A stretch of 64,000 nt of DNA, from positions 1 through 64,000 of the forward strand of contig JAKBBE010000004.1 of NCBI GenBank assembly GCA_021826035.1, read 5' to 3'. Positions 35,744 to 45,300 of this stretch are shown here, piece by piece; position 1 is the stretch's first letter, and each line of letters opens with the position of its first letter. Position numbers and translations under genes: made by a program. The DNA is from Pseudomonadota bacterium. GTDB taxonomy: Bacteria > Pseudomonadota > Gammaproteobacteria > Steroidobacterales > Steroidobacteraceae. Below the pieces are notes generated by a model. It worked only from the letters and a program-made list of their open reading frames with translations. It searched no databases and was not told where the DNA came from.

Positions 35744-37327
35744 ATGAGCGGCACCGCTCGCGATATCGTATTTGAAAAACGCCTTGCCGCGCTGCTGAAC
35801 AGCGGTGCGCTTGAGCTGCTGCAGGGGGGGCGCCGCGGCGTTGAGAAGGAGTCACTGCGCGTGACGCCCGACGGACTGCTCGCGCAGACGCCGCATCCGG
35901 CGGCGCTCGGCTCGGCACTCACCAGCGAGCACATCACCACGGATTACTCCGAGGCGCTGATCGAGCTGGTTACGCCCACGTTCAATACCAACTGGGAGTT
36001 GCTGCAGTACCTGCTTGATTTGCACCAGTTCGTCTACCGGCATCTCGATGATGAGCTGCTGTGGGCGACCAGCATGCCGTGTCGGATCGATCGCGACGAA
36101 GACATCCCGATCGCCCGCTACGGCCGCTCGCACGTAGGCCGAATGAAGAGCATCTACCGCGAGGGCCTCGGTGTGCGCTACGGCCGCATGATGCAGGCCA
36201 TCTCCGGAGTGCATTTCAACTACTCGTTTCCGAGTGCGTTCTGGCCGGCATATGCTGAACTGCTGGGCTCACGCGATGACTCCCGAGAGTTCATCTCAGC
36301 GCGCTATTTCGACCTGCTGCGCAACTACCGTCGTCATGGCTGGCTGGTGCTGTATCTCTTTGGCGTGTCGCCGGTCGTGTGCAAATCGTTCCTGCGCGGC
36401 CGCGAACATACGCTCACCGACCTCACTGCGCACAGCGCCTACGAGCCGTATGCGACCAGCTTGCGAATGAGCGACATCGGCTACCGCAACCGCAATCAGG
36501 CGGATCTGACCGTCTCGGTCAACAGTCTCGCCGAATACGTGCGCGACCTCGGTCGGGCGATTAGCACGCCGCACGCGCCGTATGCCGCGCTCGGTGTGCG
36601 CAGCGGCGCAGATTATCGGCAGCTCAATGCGAACGTGCTGCAGATTGAGAACGAGTATTACAGCTTCATCCGGCCGAAGCGCGTCGCACATTCCGGCGAG
36701 CGGCCGACCCAGGCGCTCGCCCGCGCCGGCGTCGAGTACGTCGAGGTGCGGGCGCTTGATGTCAGCGCCTTCGACCCGGTCGGCGTGAACCAGAACAAGA
36801 TGCGCTTCCTCGAGGCGTTTCTCGCGCTGTGTCTGCTCAAGGACAGCCCGCCGATTGCCGATCACGAACAGCATGCCGTCGATCACAACCATCTCACGGT
36901 GGCGCACCGCGGCCGCGAACCCGGCCTGATGCTCTGGCGTGATGAGCACGAGGTGCCGTTGCGCCAATGGGCCGAGTCGCTGCTGGAGGAGATGGGTCCG
37001 CTGTGCGAGATCCTTGATCGGGGCGACCCCGCCCGACCGTATTCTCAGGCTCTCGCCGTGCAGGGCGCCAAGGTCGCCGACGTTGCGCGTACCCCCTCAG
37101 CGCGCATGCTGGCGGAACTCGCCTCGACCGGGGAGTCGTTCGCGCAGCTGGCGCTGCGGATGTCCAAGCTGCACAAGGCGTATTTCCTCGAGATGTACCC
37201 TCCGAACCAGGCGCGCCTGGCGGAGTTCGCCGTCGAGGCGCAGCAGTCACTGCAGCGTCACCAGGCGATCGAGGCGGCTGATCACGGCACGTTCGAGGAA
37301 TATCTGGCCCATTACTTCGCGGCTTGA
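35744..37327 (+). CDS. gshA: Glutamate-cysteine ligase
   Basis: ATP-dependent ligase making gamma-glutamylcysteine, first step of glutathione synthesis (527 aa, family about 520). Motifs: GVEKESLRVTPDG, TDYSEALIELVTP, the QAISGVHFNYSFP substrate region, and YVEVRALDVSAFDPVGV. The C-terminal DHGTFEEYLAHYF is characteristic. Single intact gene following the DUF1499 gene. Confidence 0.95.
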   Translation: MSGTARDIVFEKRLAALLNSGALELLQGGRRGVEKESLRVTPDGLLAQTPHPAALGSALTSEHITTDYSEALIELVTPTFNTNWELLQYLLDLHQFVYRHLDDELLWATSMPCRIDRDEDIPIARYGRSHVGRMKSIYREGLGVRYGRMMQAISGVHFNYSFPSAFWPAYAELLGSRDDSREFISARYFDLLRNYRRHGWLVLYLFGVSPVVCKSFLRGREHTLTDLTAHSAYEPYATSLRMSDIGYRNRNQADLTVSVNSLAEYVRDLGRAISTPHAPYAALGVRSGADYRQLNANVLQIENEYYSFIRPKRVAHSGERPTQALARAGVEYVEVRALDVSAFDPVGVNQNKMRFLEAFLALCLLKDSPPIADHEQHAVDHNHLTVAHRGREPGLMLWRDEHEVPLRQWAESLLEEMGPLCEILDRGDPARPYSQALAVQGAKVADVARTPSARMLAELASTGESFAQLALRMSKLHKAYFLEMYPPNQARLAEFAVEAQQSLQRHQAIEAADHGTFEEYLAHYFAA

Positions 37328-37415
37328 ATCCGCTCCGTGGGGGGGCGGGCCAATCGGGTCAATCTCCCGCACGGGCCATTGCGCCGCGCGGGCCGGTAAG
37401 GGATTCTTAGCGGCT

Positions 37416-38336
37416 ATGAACGCGCTTTCCGTCCAGGGTTTGACCAAGACCTACCGTAACGGCGTACAGGCCTTGAAGGGCATCGATCTCGCCGTCGAGG
37501 AAGGAGACTTCTTCGCGCTGCTCGGGCCGAACGGTGCCGGCAAGACGACGCTGATCGGCATCGTGACCTCGCTGGTGCGCAAAACCGGAGGTGTGGCCAG
37601 CATTTTCGGCTACGACATCGACCGGCAGCTCGAGCAGGCCAAGAGCTGCATCGGCGTGGTGCCGCAGGAAATCAACTTCAACATGTTCGAGACGCCGCTG
37701 ACCATCGTGGTCAACCAGGCGGGTTTTTATGGAATTCCGCGCGCGATCGCCCATCAGCGCGCTGAGAAATACCTCAAGCAATTGCAACTCTGGGAGAAGC
37801 GCAATCACGCCTCGCGCGGCTTGTCCGGCGGCATGAAGCGCCGCCTGATGATTGCACGCGCGCTGATGCATGAGCCGCGGCTGCTGATCCTCGATGAGCC
37901 TACCGCGGGCGTCGACATCGAGATTAGGCGCTCGATGTGGGATTTTCTACGCGATATCAACCAGCGTGGCACGACCATCATCCTCACGACTCACTACCTC
38001 GAGGAGGCCGAGACGCTCTGCCGCAACATCGCGATCATCGACGGCGGCCGCATCATCGAGCGCGACCGGATGAGCAATTTGCTGCGCCGGCTGCACAGCG
38101 AGACGTTCGTGCTCAGCCTGAGCCAGCCGCTCACCGCGGCGCCGGCGCTCGAGCGTTATCCAGTCAAGCTGATCGATGAGACGACGCTCGAGGTCGAAGT
38201 GTCCAAGCAGGAGAACCTCAACGATCTGTTCGCGCGGCTCTCGGCGCTCGGCATCGAGGTCCTCTCGCTGCGCAACAAAGTCAACCGGCTGGAGGAAATC
38301 TTCATGCGCCTGGTCGAGCGGGGGGCGGCGGCATGA
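37416..38336 (+). CDS. ABC transporter ATP-binding protein (YadG-like)
   Basis: ATPase subunit of 306 aa for an ABC-2 exporter. ATG at 37416. Walker [14 protein letters not shown]-loop [10 protein letters not shown], signature [15 protein letters not shown], Walker [13 protein letters not shown] and the switch His in TTHYLEEAE. The C-terminal 80 residues form the extra domain typical of YadG/CcmA/DRA-type exporters. Overlaps the permease gene by ATGA. A longer in-frame ORF beginning in gshA is not coding. Confidence 0.93.
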   Translation: MNALSVQGLTKTYRNGVQALKGIDLAVEEGDFFALLGPNGAGKTTLIGIVTSLVRKTGGVASIFGYDIDRQLEQAKSCIGVVPQEINFNMFETPLTIVVNQAGFYGIPRAIAHQRAEKYLKQLQLWEKRNHASRGLSGGMKRRLMIARALMHEPRLLILDEPTAGVDIEIRRSMWDFLRDINQRGTTIILTTHYLEEAETLCRNIAIIDGGRIIERDRMSNLLRRLHSETFVLSLSQPLTAAPALERYPVKLIDETTLEVEVSKQENLNDLFARLSALGIEVLSLRNKVNRLEEIFMRLVERGAAA

Positions 38337-39145
38337 GTTCGATGGTGGAGCATTCGGCGGCGCCGCCGCAGTCGATGGCGCAGATCCGCCGGGTCGGCTT
38401 TCAGACGATCGTGATTCGGGAGTTCCACCGGATCGTGCGCATCTGGAGTCAGACCATCCTGCCCTCGGGCGTCACTGCAACGTTGTACTTCCTGATCTTC
38501 GGGGCCGTGATCGGCAGCCGCCTCGGACCGATGGAAGGCATCAGTTACATGACGTACATCGCGCCCGGGCTGATCATGCAGGCGGTGATTCTCAATTCGT
38601 ACAACAACGTCGTCTCCTCGTTCTTCGGCGCGAAGTTCGGCAAACACATCGAGGAACTGCTGGTCTCACCGTTGCCGAGCTGGATCATTGTGTCAGGGTA
38701 CGTCGCCGGCGGATTGCTGCGCGGTGCCATGGTCGGTCTGCTGGTGAGCATCGTCACGCTGTTCTTCACGCACCTGCCGGTCAGGCATCCGGTGATCGTG
38801 GTGGCCGCCGCCGCGATGACTTCGGTGACGTTCGCGCTTGGTGGATTTCTCAACGCGATGTTCGCCAAGAATTTCGATCAGATCAGCATCATCCCCAACT
38901 TCGTGCTGACGCCGTTGATCTACCTGGGCGGGGTGTTCTACTCGATCGTCCAGCTGCCGGCCTGGGCGCAGCATCTCTCGCTCGTCGACCCGATTCTCTA
39001 TATGGTCAACGCGTTCCGCTTCGGATTTCTCGGTGTGTCAGATGTTCCAGTCGTGGCGGCGTTCACGATCATGATCATCGCCATTGTCGCGCTTTTCTCC
39101 ACGGCCGTTCTGCTGCTCGATCGCAGTTCCGGAATCCGCGAATGA
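38333..39145 (+). CDS. ABC-2 type permease (YadH-like)
   Basis: Membrane subunit of 270 aa with six predicted membrane segments (TILPSGVTATLYFLIFGAVI, YIAPGLIMQAVILNSYNNV, VIVVAAAAMTSVTFALGGFL and others) and the conserved amphipathic start EFHRIVRIWSQTILP. FFGAKFGKHIEELLVSPLP is the coupling region. Forms a two-gene exporter with the ATPase. The exported compound is unknown; YadGH in enterobacteria is also uncharacterised. Confidence 0.92.
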   Translation: MSSMVEHSAAPPQSMAQIRRVGFQTIVIREFHRIVRIWSQTILPSGVTATLYFLIFGAVIGSRLGPMEGISYMTYIAPGLIMQAVILNSYNNVVSSFFGAKFGKHIEELLVSPLPSWIIVSGYVAGGLLRGAMVGLLVSIVTLFFTHLPVRHPVIVVAAAAMTSVTFALGGFLNAMFAKNFDQISIIPNFVLTPLIYLGGVFYSIVQLPAWAQHLSLVDPILYMVNAFRFGFLGVSDVPVVAAFTIMIIAIVALFSTAVLLLDRSSGIRE

Positions 39146-39149
39146 ATCG

Positions 39150-39187
39150 GTGCGGCTGCGGTCCCCACGCGGGGACCGCAGCCGCAC
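39150..39187. terminator. Long perfect hairpin between convergent genes
   Basis: A 17-bp perfect inverted repeat (GTGCGGCTGCGGTCCCC and its complement) with an ACGC loop fills the 47-nt gap between the permease stop and the YdbL-like stop. Its position and stability suggest a bidirectional terminator, though no U-tract follows on either strand. Confidence 0.65.
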
Positions 39188-39192
39188 GGGCC

Positions 39193-39885
39193 TTAACCCT
39201 TGATCCAGCTGCCGTTGCTGTCGCGGTAGTACCAGCCGTTTTGCTTCGCATGCGCGATCCAGCGGCTGGCGAAGGTGCTGCGGATGTTGCCGGCCCAGGC
39301 CGGGTGGCCGTTGGCATCGGCAATCTGCGTGTACAGCTGCGACAGGTCGTGGTTCTGCTGCGCCACCCAGTGCGCCAGCTGCGCCCGCTGCATCAGCGGA
39401 ACACTGCTCTGGTCGCGGATCGCGATGACCCCTTCAGTGGTCATGCCGATCACGCCGTTGCGGAAGTACGGCTTGAGCTGCGCGAAGCGCTGATGCATGG
39501 CCGCGATGATGGCGCGGATCTGCGGTGTCGAGATGTCGAGGTCGGCCTGTCCGGCCGCATGCGCCACCGGCACCAGCGCCATCACCACCCGGCCCGCAAG
39601 TGCTTCGAGGATCGACCCGCCCTGCGGCCCGCGAACCGTGGCGGCGGTCGGTGGCGCCGCCGCCGGGGTGCTCGGCGGGCTGGCCGGTTGTGCCGCTGCG
39701 CCGCCGTTGCCGCCCGTGACGGCGCGGATGATCTTATCGGCGGCCTTCTGGGCGGCGGCAGCGGGGAAATACACATTGACCGTGACGCAGCTGGCGAGCA
39801 CCGTGGCCGCGGCGAGGATCAGGGCGAGGCGGGCGGTGCGCGCCGAAGCGCGCTCGAGCGGTGCGGAACGGGTCGCTAATCGCAT
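39193..39885 (-). CDS. YdbL/DUF1318-like lipoprotein
   Basis: Protein of 230 aa. Signal peptide with lipobox (TVLASC) followed by VTVNVYFPAAAAQKAADKII, the usual start of these proteins, an Ala/Pro-rich linker, and a DUF1318 domain (IRAIIAAMHQRFAQLKPYF, GVIGMTTEGVIAIRD) ending with the W/YYRDSNGSWIKG tail characteristic of YdbL. It lies downstream of a YdbH-like gene on the same strand. In E. coli, YdbH, YnbE and YdbL act together in lipid transport across the envelope; here no separate YnbE gene is visible, but this protein itself is lipidated. Confidence 0.82.
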   Translation of the reverse strand: MRLATRSAPLERASARTARLALILAAATVLASCVTVNVYFPAAAAQKAADKIIRAVTGGNGGAAAQPASPPSTPAAAPPTAATVRGPQGGSILEALAGRVVMALVPVAHAAGQADLDISTPQIRAIIAAMHQRFAQLKPYFRNGVIGMTTEGVIAIRDQSSVPLMQRAQLAHWVAQQNHDLSQLYTQIADANGHPAWAGNIRSTFASRWIAHAKQNGWYYRDSNGSWIKG

Positions 39886-40001
39886 GGACGTTCTCCGATG
39901 AAACCGTGCGGATATTCTGGCACTTGCCGCTGAATAGGGTCTGGGCCAAGGGGCTGCGGTGGAAACTCCGGCGTGCTCAGCATCTTACCGCCTGGGCGGC
40001 C

Positions 40002-42080
40002 TCAGTTCACCTTCATGCCCCCGCTGCTGATGCCCTGCTTGATCTGCTCGAGCATCTGCGGCCAGTTGACCCGCTGGACGTTGCCGATGATGTCCAGTCG
40101 CGGAATCCAACTGCCCTGCACGAGGTAGTATCCGCCATCGTCCGCCGGACCCACCCCGGACATGTGGCAGACCTCGTTGTGCAGACGGCAGCCGATGGCC
40201 AGGCGCCGGTAGTGGAAGGTTTTGAAGAACTGCAAGACGCCGGATTCGAGTGCCGCGGCGACCTCGCCGCCGCCACCACCGAAGGCCGCGATGCGCGTGA
40301 CGGCCTTCTGGCTGATCTGGTGGCTGGATCGGTCACCCGGCATGGTGTAAATGCGCGCATCGAACGCCACTGGTGACCAGTCGAACAGTTTCAATCCAGT
40401 GATGTCGGCATCGATCAATCCGGTCATCGAGCCGAACGCGAACGTATGGGTCACCATGCCCAGATTCAGTGCCCGCGCCGCGACATCGGCATGCAGTTGC
40501 GGCCACTGTCCGAGCGGGTCGTCGAGACGGATATGACTGCCGGTGATCACGCCGTTGAACACGTGTGCGACCAGGTTGCCGTTGAACTTCAGCACGTGAT
40601 GGCGGTACTGCACCAGGGGGATGTGGGCAAACAACTGTCCGTTCATGATCGGCCAGCCGAATGCCTTGCACATCACCGGCATGCTGATCGGGGTGAGGTC
40701 AGCATTGAAATCGAATTGCGCATGCGGCGTGCCGAGATTGCGCCCCACCAGCGTATGGATGAGGATCGCCCCGTTGAACACCGGCACGCGCACGTTGCCG
40801 CCGAGCAGCGCGAAGTTGCGATTCCAGGTGAGGAAGGTCAGATGCGTCGCACCGCCGGCGAGGCCGTACAGGCCGATGCGCTGCCAGCTGAGCTGCGAGT
40901 GCGCCACCGCCACGCCGGAGGCGGATGCCCAGTGGATCGCACCGTTGAGGCCAGCGATCGACAGGCTCGCGGTGGGATCTGTGAAGCCGATGCCGTGCAG
41001 GCGCGCGTCGATGCGCTCGATGTGTCCGGCGCGCAGGCGCAGTGAGCCGCTCGCCCAGCCTCGGGTGTGTAGCGAGCCGAGTGGGCCGGAGGCCAGGGTC
41101 ATTTGCATGAAACTGGTATAGGCGCCCGGGAAGGTGATCCGGGCGAGGTGCACCTGCGCATCGAGAAGCCTCGGCCGGGGGGTGAGCGCCACCTGGGCCG
41201 TCGCATGGGCGTCGATGACGCCCCGCTCGTGCAGTGCGAGGCGTGAAATCTTAAGCGGACCAGTACCGCGGCGGGCGGCGGTGAGCTGCAGCGCGAACGG
41301 ATGAGCCGCCAGGTCCAGATACAGCGGACCGGCGAGCGCCTCTCCGTGTGAGCCGGCGAGCATGAGGCTGCCGCTTAGCGCGCCGCTGCGCTCCGTGACG
41401 GCACCGTGCAGAGTCGCGGCCACGTGCTGCGAGACGATTGTACCGGCGGCATTGCTGAAGTTCAGGTCCGCACTGCGCAGGCGTATCCGCGCATGCAGGG
41501 CCGGACGATTGGCCGCGCGTAGCGCCAGACTCACCGGTCCGCCGAGTGAATCGCCGGGCGGCAGCCTGAACCACGGACGTGCCCAGCGCACGACTTCGGC
41601 GAGCTGTACCCCCGAGGCAGTCATCTGCAGCTGCCATCGGCCCGGGCGCAGCGCGGCCGCGACTCGCAGCTCACCGTGCGCGAGCGGGACTCTGGCGGCG
41701 CTGACGGTAAGCGCGCGCGTCTGCGCGTCGTAGCTCGTTGTGAGGTCTCCATGCAGGGCGCCGAACGCGCCTGCCCGGACCGCGAAATGGCCGCCCCGGC
41801 ATGCGTACGGTCCGCTCAGGCGGACCTCGGCGCAGCGCAGCACCGCGCCGCGCAGCGGGGGGGGGCCGGGGCGGCTCAGCTGCACGGAGGCGGCCCGCAG
41901 ACGGCCCGAGAGGCCCTGCGGCCCCAGGCGCATCACCACCTGGACCCCCCGCACCTGCGCCTGTGGTGTCTGCAGCTGCGATACCGTGAGCGTGATCTGG
42001 TCGACGGCATGTGCCGGCCCCGCCAGGACCGCCACCAGCGCTCCGAGCATCCAGCATGCCGGCTGCAACGAAAACTTCAC
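40002..42080 (-). CDS. YdbH/AsmA-like large periplasmic protein
   Basis: Protein of 692 aa starting at GTG 42080, which gives a clean signal peptide (VKFSLQPACWMLGALVAVLA ending GPAHA). The ORF could extend to 42149 or beyond, but that overlaps the divergent PAP2 gene. The rest is repetitive beta-strand-rich sequence typical of AsmA/TAM-like bridges, with a conserved C-terminus (ISQKAVTRIAAFGGGGGEV, RLAIGCRLHNEVCHMSGV). The downstream DUF1318 lipoprotein suggests the YdbH-YdbL pair for phospholipid transport between membranes. Assignment rests on architecture and neighbour, so the specific family is moderate. Confidence 0.7.
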   Translation of the reverse strand: MKFSLQPACWMLGALVAVLAGPAHAVDQITLTVSQLQTPQAQVRGVQVVMRLGPQGLSGRLRAASVQLSRPGPPPLRGAVLRCAEVRLSGPYACRGGHFAVRAGAFGALHGDLTTSYDAQTRALTVSAARVPLAHGELRVAAALRPGRWQLQMTASGVQLAEVVRWARPWFRLPPGDSLGGPVSLALRAANRPALHARIRLRSADLNFSNAAGTIVSQHVAATLHGAVTERSGALSGSLMLAGSHGEALAGPLYLDLAAHPFALQLTAARRGTGPLKISRLALHERGVIDAHATAQVALTPRPRLLDAQVHLARITFPGAYTSFMQMTLASGPLGSLHTRGWASGSLRLRAGHIERIDARLHGIGFTDPTASLSIAGLNGAIHWASASGVAVAHSQLSWQRIGLYGLAGGATHLTFLTWNRNFALLGGNVRVPVFNGAILIHTLVGRNLGTPHAQFDFNADLTPISMPVMCKAFGWPIMNGQLFAHIPLVQYRHHVLKFNGNLVAHVFNGVITGSHIRLDDPLGQWPQLHADVAARALNLGMVTHTFAFGSMTGLIDADITGLKLFDWSPVAFDARIYTMPGDRSSHQISQKAVTRIAAFGGGGGEVAAALESGVLQFFKTFHYRRLAIGCRLHNEVCHMSGVGPADDGGYYLVQGSWIPRLDIIGNVQRVNWPQMLEQIKQGISSGGMKVN

Positions 42081-42170
42081 GAAACTGTCATCTTGCGGAC
42101 TTGCGGACCGCAGATCCTCTACGGGCGAGCCATTTCGCACCTGCATCATAGTGCACGCCCGGATGCCGCA

Positions 42171-42710
42171 ATGAAAGCACCCGCCCTCTCCGAGTGGATC
42201 GCGCGAGCGGATGCCGCCGAATACGCGCTGTGCCGCCGGTTGAACCGGGGTGCGGCGTTCGCGCTGCCCCGACGCATCTTCCAGATCGCCAGCCGTCTCG
42301 GCGACGGGCTGATCTGGTATGCGGTGATTCTGGCACTGCCGCTGCTCTGCGGCCGTGCCGCCGTGTGGCCGGCACTGGTGATGGCCCTGACCGGCATCGC
42401 CGGTCTGGGACTCTACAAGGGACTTAAGCACACGCTGGTGCGCGAGCGGCCATTCATGACCCACGCGACCATCGATCTGGCCATGGCGCCGCTCGACCGA
42501 TACAGCTTCCCCTCGGGACACACACTGTATGCCGTGTGCTTCACGGTCCAGGCGACCGCGCATTTCCCGGCGCTCGGCTGGGTGCTGATTCCGCTCACGC
42601 TGCTCATCGCCGGATCGCGTACCGTGCTCGGTTTGCACTACCCGACGGATGTGCTCGCTGGCGCGGTCATCGGGCTGGCGCTCGGCTTGGTGGGCGTGTC
42701 GCTCGCCTGA
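42171..42710 (+). CDS. PAP2-family membrane phosphatase
   Basis: Membrane phosphatase of 179 aa. The three PAP2 motifs are present: KHTLVRERP, FPSGH and GSRTVLGLHYPTDV, with catalytic His residues in the second and third. Five or six membrane segments. The stop overlaps the next gene as TGATG, coupling it to the glycosyltransferase. It may dephosphorylate undecaprenyl-PP or phosphatidate; the neighbour suggests glycolipid synthesis. Confidence 0.9.
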   Translation: MKAPALSEWIARADAAEYALCRRLNRGAAFALPRRIFQIASRLGDGLIWYAVILALPLLCGRAAVWPALVMALTGIAGLGLYKGLKHTLVRERPFMTHATIDLAMAPLDRYSFPSGHTLYAVCFTVQATAHFPALGWVLIPLTLLIAGSRTVLGLHYPTDVLAGAVIGLALGLVGVSLA

Positions 42711-43867
42711 TGCGCGTTCTGTTCGTCTCGGATGTCTTCTTCCCGCGCGTCAATGGCGTGTCGACTTCCATCGCTACCTTTCGCGCTGACCTTGAACGTC
42801 TGGGCGTCCAGACCATCCTCGTGGCGCCGCGTTATACGGACGAGGTGGTCAGTGCGGAGCAGGCGGTGGTACGCGTGACCGGCAGCAAAGTACCCGGCGA
42901 TCCGGAGGACCGGCGGATGCGCTGGGGCGCGCTACGCCGAGCGCTCGCGGAGCTGGAGCGTGAGCCTTTCGATCTGGTCCATGTCCACACCCCGTTCGTG
43001 GCTCACTACGCGGGAGTGCGCACTGCGCGCCGGCGCCGTGTTCCGTGTCTGGCCACCTACCATACGTTCTTCGAGGAGTACCTGCATCACTACGTGCCGG
43101 TGCTGCCGCGAACCATGGGCCGCACGCTGGCGCGCGCATTCACCCGCTCTCAATGTTCCGACGTGCAGGCGCTGGTTGCCCCGTCGGAACCGCTGCGTCA
43201 GGTGCTGCGCGATTATGGGGTGCAGACTCCGGTGCACGTCATCCCGACCGGGCTGCCCGCGGACCGATTTCAGCCGGGCAACGCCGCACGCTTTAGGGCC
43301 CTCGCACAGCTGCCAGCGCATCGGCCGCTCGTGACCTACGTCGGTCGAGTCGCGCACGAGAAGAACATCGATTTTCTGGTGCGCGTCTTTGCCCGCGTAC
43401 GCCAGTCCGTTCCCGAGGCGATGCTGATCATCGCCGGCGAAGGACCGGCGCGCGAGCCGTTGCGCAAGCTCGTCGAGCAGCTCGGCCTGGCCGAGGACGT
43501 GCGTTTCGTCGGTTACCTGGATCGCAACACTGCCCTGCTCGACTGTTATGCGGCTGCGTCAGTGTTCGTATTCGCCTCACGCACGGAAACGCAGGGGCTG
43601 GTGCTGCTCGAGGCGCTCGCCCAGGGCAGTGCGGTGGTCTCCACGGCTGAATTAGGTACGAAGTCCATCCTCGCGCCCGCGTGCGGCGCGTTGATTGCCG
43701 AGGAACGCGAGCACCCCTTTGCCGCCGCGGTCGTGCAGGTGCTGCGCGACGCTGAACTGCGCAGCACGTTGAGCGATCAGGCCCGCACGTACGCGCGCGG
43801 CTGGTCTTCGGCCAGCATGGCCGCCCGCCTTGCCGAGCTGTACCGAACGCTGCTCAGTCCGACCTAG
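42710..43867 (+). CDS. Glycosyltransferase family 4 protein
   Basis: GT-B glycosyltransferase of 385 aa, start at 42710. N-terminal acceptor domain MRVLFVSDVFFPRVNGVST, FDLVHVHTPFVAHY, TYHTFFEEYLHHYVP; C-terminal donor domain TYVGRVAHEKNIDFLV, IIAGEGPAREPL and the EX7E motif in SRTETQGLVLLEAL. Resembles glycosyltransferases that make alpha-glycosyl diacylglycerols or phosphatidylinositol mannosides. Coupled to the PAP2 gene, consistent with a glycolipid route (inference). Its last 14 nt overlap the convergent sixA end. Confidence 0.9.
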   Translation: MRVLFVSDVFFPRVNGVSTSIATFRADLERLGVQTILVAPRYTDEVVSAEQAVVRVTGSKVPGDPEDRRMRWGALRRALAELEREPFDLVHVHTPFVAHYAGVRTARRRRVPCLATYHTFFEEYLHHYVPVLPRTMGRTLARAFTRSQCSDVQALVAPSEPLRQVLRDYGVQTPVHVIPTGLPADRFQPGNAARFRALAQLPAHRPLVTYVGRVAHEKNIDFLVRVFARVRQSVPEAMLIIAGEGPAREPLRKLVEQLGLAEDVRFVGYLDRNTALLDCYAAASVFVFASRTETQGLVLLEALAQGSAVVSTAELGTKSILAPACGALIAEEREHPFAAAVVQVLRDAELRSTLSDQARTYARGWSSASMAARLAELYRTLLSPT

Positions 43868-44345
43868 CGCCTCTTGGCGTCTCGAGAGTGACGCGCGAGA
43901 ACTCGATTGAGGCGAATTCCCTCCACGTTCCGTCGTACTCGAACACGGCCGCGGCACAGGTGGGCAGGTGTGTGATCTGCGCCGCGCAGCGGTGGGCCAA
44001 CTCACTGAGACCTGGGTTGTGCGCCACCAGCATCACCTGATACGTGTCCTGCTCAAGCGTGCGGATGACGGCGAGCAGCTGCGCGGCATCCCCGGGATAG
44101 AGCCGCTCGTCCACGATAATGCGCCGCGACGGGTATTGCAGCGCGGCGGCCATGAGTCGCGCGGTGGCCAGCGCACGTACCGCCGGACTCGAAATCAGTC
44201 TATCGAGTCGGGCGCCATGCCCGTGCAGGCGTTGACCCATGCGCGGCGCATCGAGCGTACCGCGCGCAGCGAGCGGGCGGTCCCGATCCGAGAGTCCCGG
44301 CGGATGGTCGGATTTCGCGTGCCGCAACAGGATCAGCGTCCTCAC
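43854..44345 (-). CDS. sixA: Phosphohistidine phosphatase SixA-type
   Basis: Histidine-phosphatase protein of 163 aa. RHG-type motif TLILLRHAKSDHPPG with nucleophilic His, SSPAVRALATARL and the second His in VMLVAHNPGLSELA. SixA in E. coli removes phosphate from ArcB or NPr phosphohistidine. Convergent with the glycosyltransferase gene. Confidence 0.88.
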   Translation of the reverse strand: MRTLILLRHAKSDHPPGLSDRDRPLAARGTLDAPRMGQRLHGHGARLDRLISSPAVRALATARLMAAALQYPSRRIIVDERLYPGDAAQLLAVIRTLEQDTYQVMLVAHNPGLSELAHRCAAQITHLPTCAAAVFEYDGTWREFASIEFSRVTLETPRGARSD

Positions 44346-44546
44346 TCGGCGGTGTCTCCTCGTATGCGGCGCGATCGGTACGGACGGGGCGTGTTCATGG
44401 GGTCACCTGACTCGGCCTGGCTGTCGGACCCGCGAACCGAGCATAACGCAGGAATCGCACCGTGGCGGGTGGACGGTGTGCCACACATCTGAAAAAATCC
44501 AGCCCCTCACCCGACCGCCGCGCATTCTGATGCAGGAGCTTTGCCG

Positions 44547-45161
44547 ATGCCCGACGCAAGACCGAACGATTTTGACGCGCGCGCGCAGCAGTGGGACGAC
44601 GCCGAGAAGATCCGGCGCGCTGATCTGGTGGCCGCCGCCCTGCGACGCGCGGTCGCACTGCACCCGGGGATGAGGGGATTGGAGTACGGCGCCGGCACGG
44701 GTTTGTTGTCGTTTGCGCTGCGCGGGGCGATCGGACAGATCACGCTGGCGGACAGCTCCGCGGGCATGCGCGCCGTCGCCGAGCGAAAGATCGCGGCCGC
44801 CAACGCCTCCGAGCTGCGAGTGATCGATCTGGACCTGATGCGCGATCCGCTCCCGGCGGCGCACTACGATCTCATCTTCAGCATGATGACGCTGCATCAC
44901 GTTGCAGACGTGCCGGGTCTCCTCGGCGCATTCCATTCGATGCTCAATCCTGGCGGCCAGGTGTGTCTGGCCGATCTGGACACCGAGGACGGATCTTTTC
45001 ATGGTCCCGGCGTGCCGGTGCATCACGGCTTTGAGCGCCGCGCGCTGCGCTCGTGGCTGGTCGCGACCGGCTTTCAGGACGCCGCCGTCGGGGACTGCTG
45101 CGCCATTCAGCACCATGGGCGCGAATATTCGGTTTTCCTCGCCACCGCCCGCAAATCTTAG
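44547..45161 (+). CDS. Class I SAM-dependent methyltransferase
   Basis: Protein of 204 aa; ATG at 44547 with AGGAG 8 nt upstream. Motif I GLEYGAGTGLLSFAL, the acidic end of strand 2 (LADSSAGM), and motif YDLIFSMMTLHHVADVP. Rossmann-like methyltransferase of the Methyltransf_11/25 type. Substrate unknown; the C-terminal FERRALRSWLVATGF is common to the family. No partner gene. Confidence 0.85.
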   Translation: MPDARPNDFDARAQQWDDAEKIRRADLVAAALRRAVALHPGMRGLEYGAGTGLLSFALRGAIGQITLADSSAGMRAVAERKIAAANASELRVIDLDLMRDPLPAAHYDLIFSMMTLHHVADVPGLLGAFHSMLNPGGQVCLADLDTEDGSFHGPGVPVHHGFERRALRSWLVATGFQDAAVGDCCAIQHHGREYSVFLATARKS

Positions 45162-45300
45162 CGCTGGCGCACGGGTCACGGGGCGTCCCGAGCGGAGCTT
45201 TGGCCGATTGCGTTACACTCGCGCCCGATCGTTCAGAGGCCGGCGGGGGCGGCAGGTGATACAGACGGAAGCGCGGAACGCCGCAGAAGCGGAAGCAGTC

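Noticed and set aside
42081..42638. N-terminal extension of the YdbH-like gene across the PAP2 gene
   Set aside because: The signal peptide begins at GTG 42080; the extension would overlap a well-supported divergent gene and shows no family sequence.
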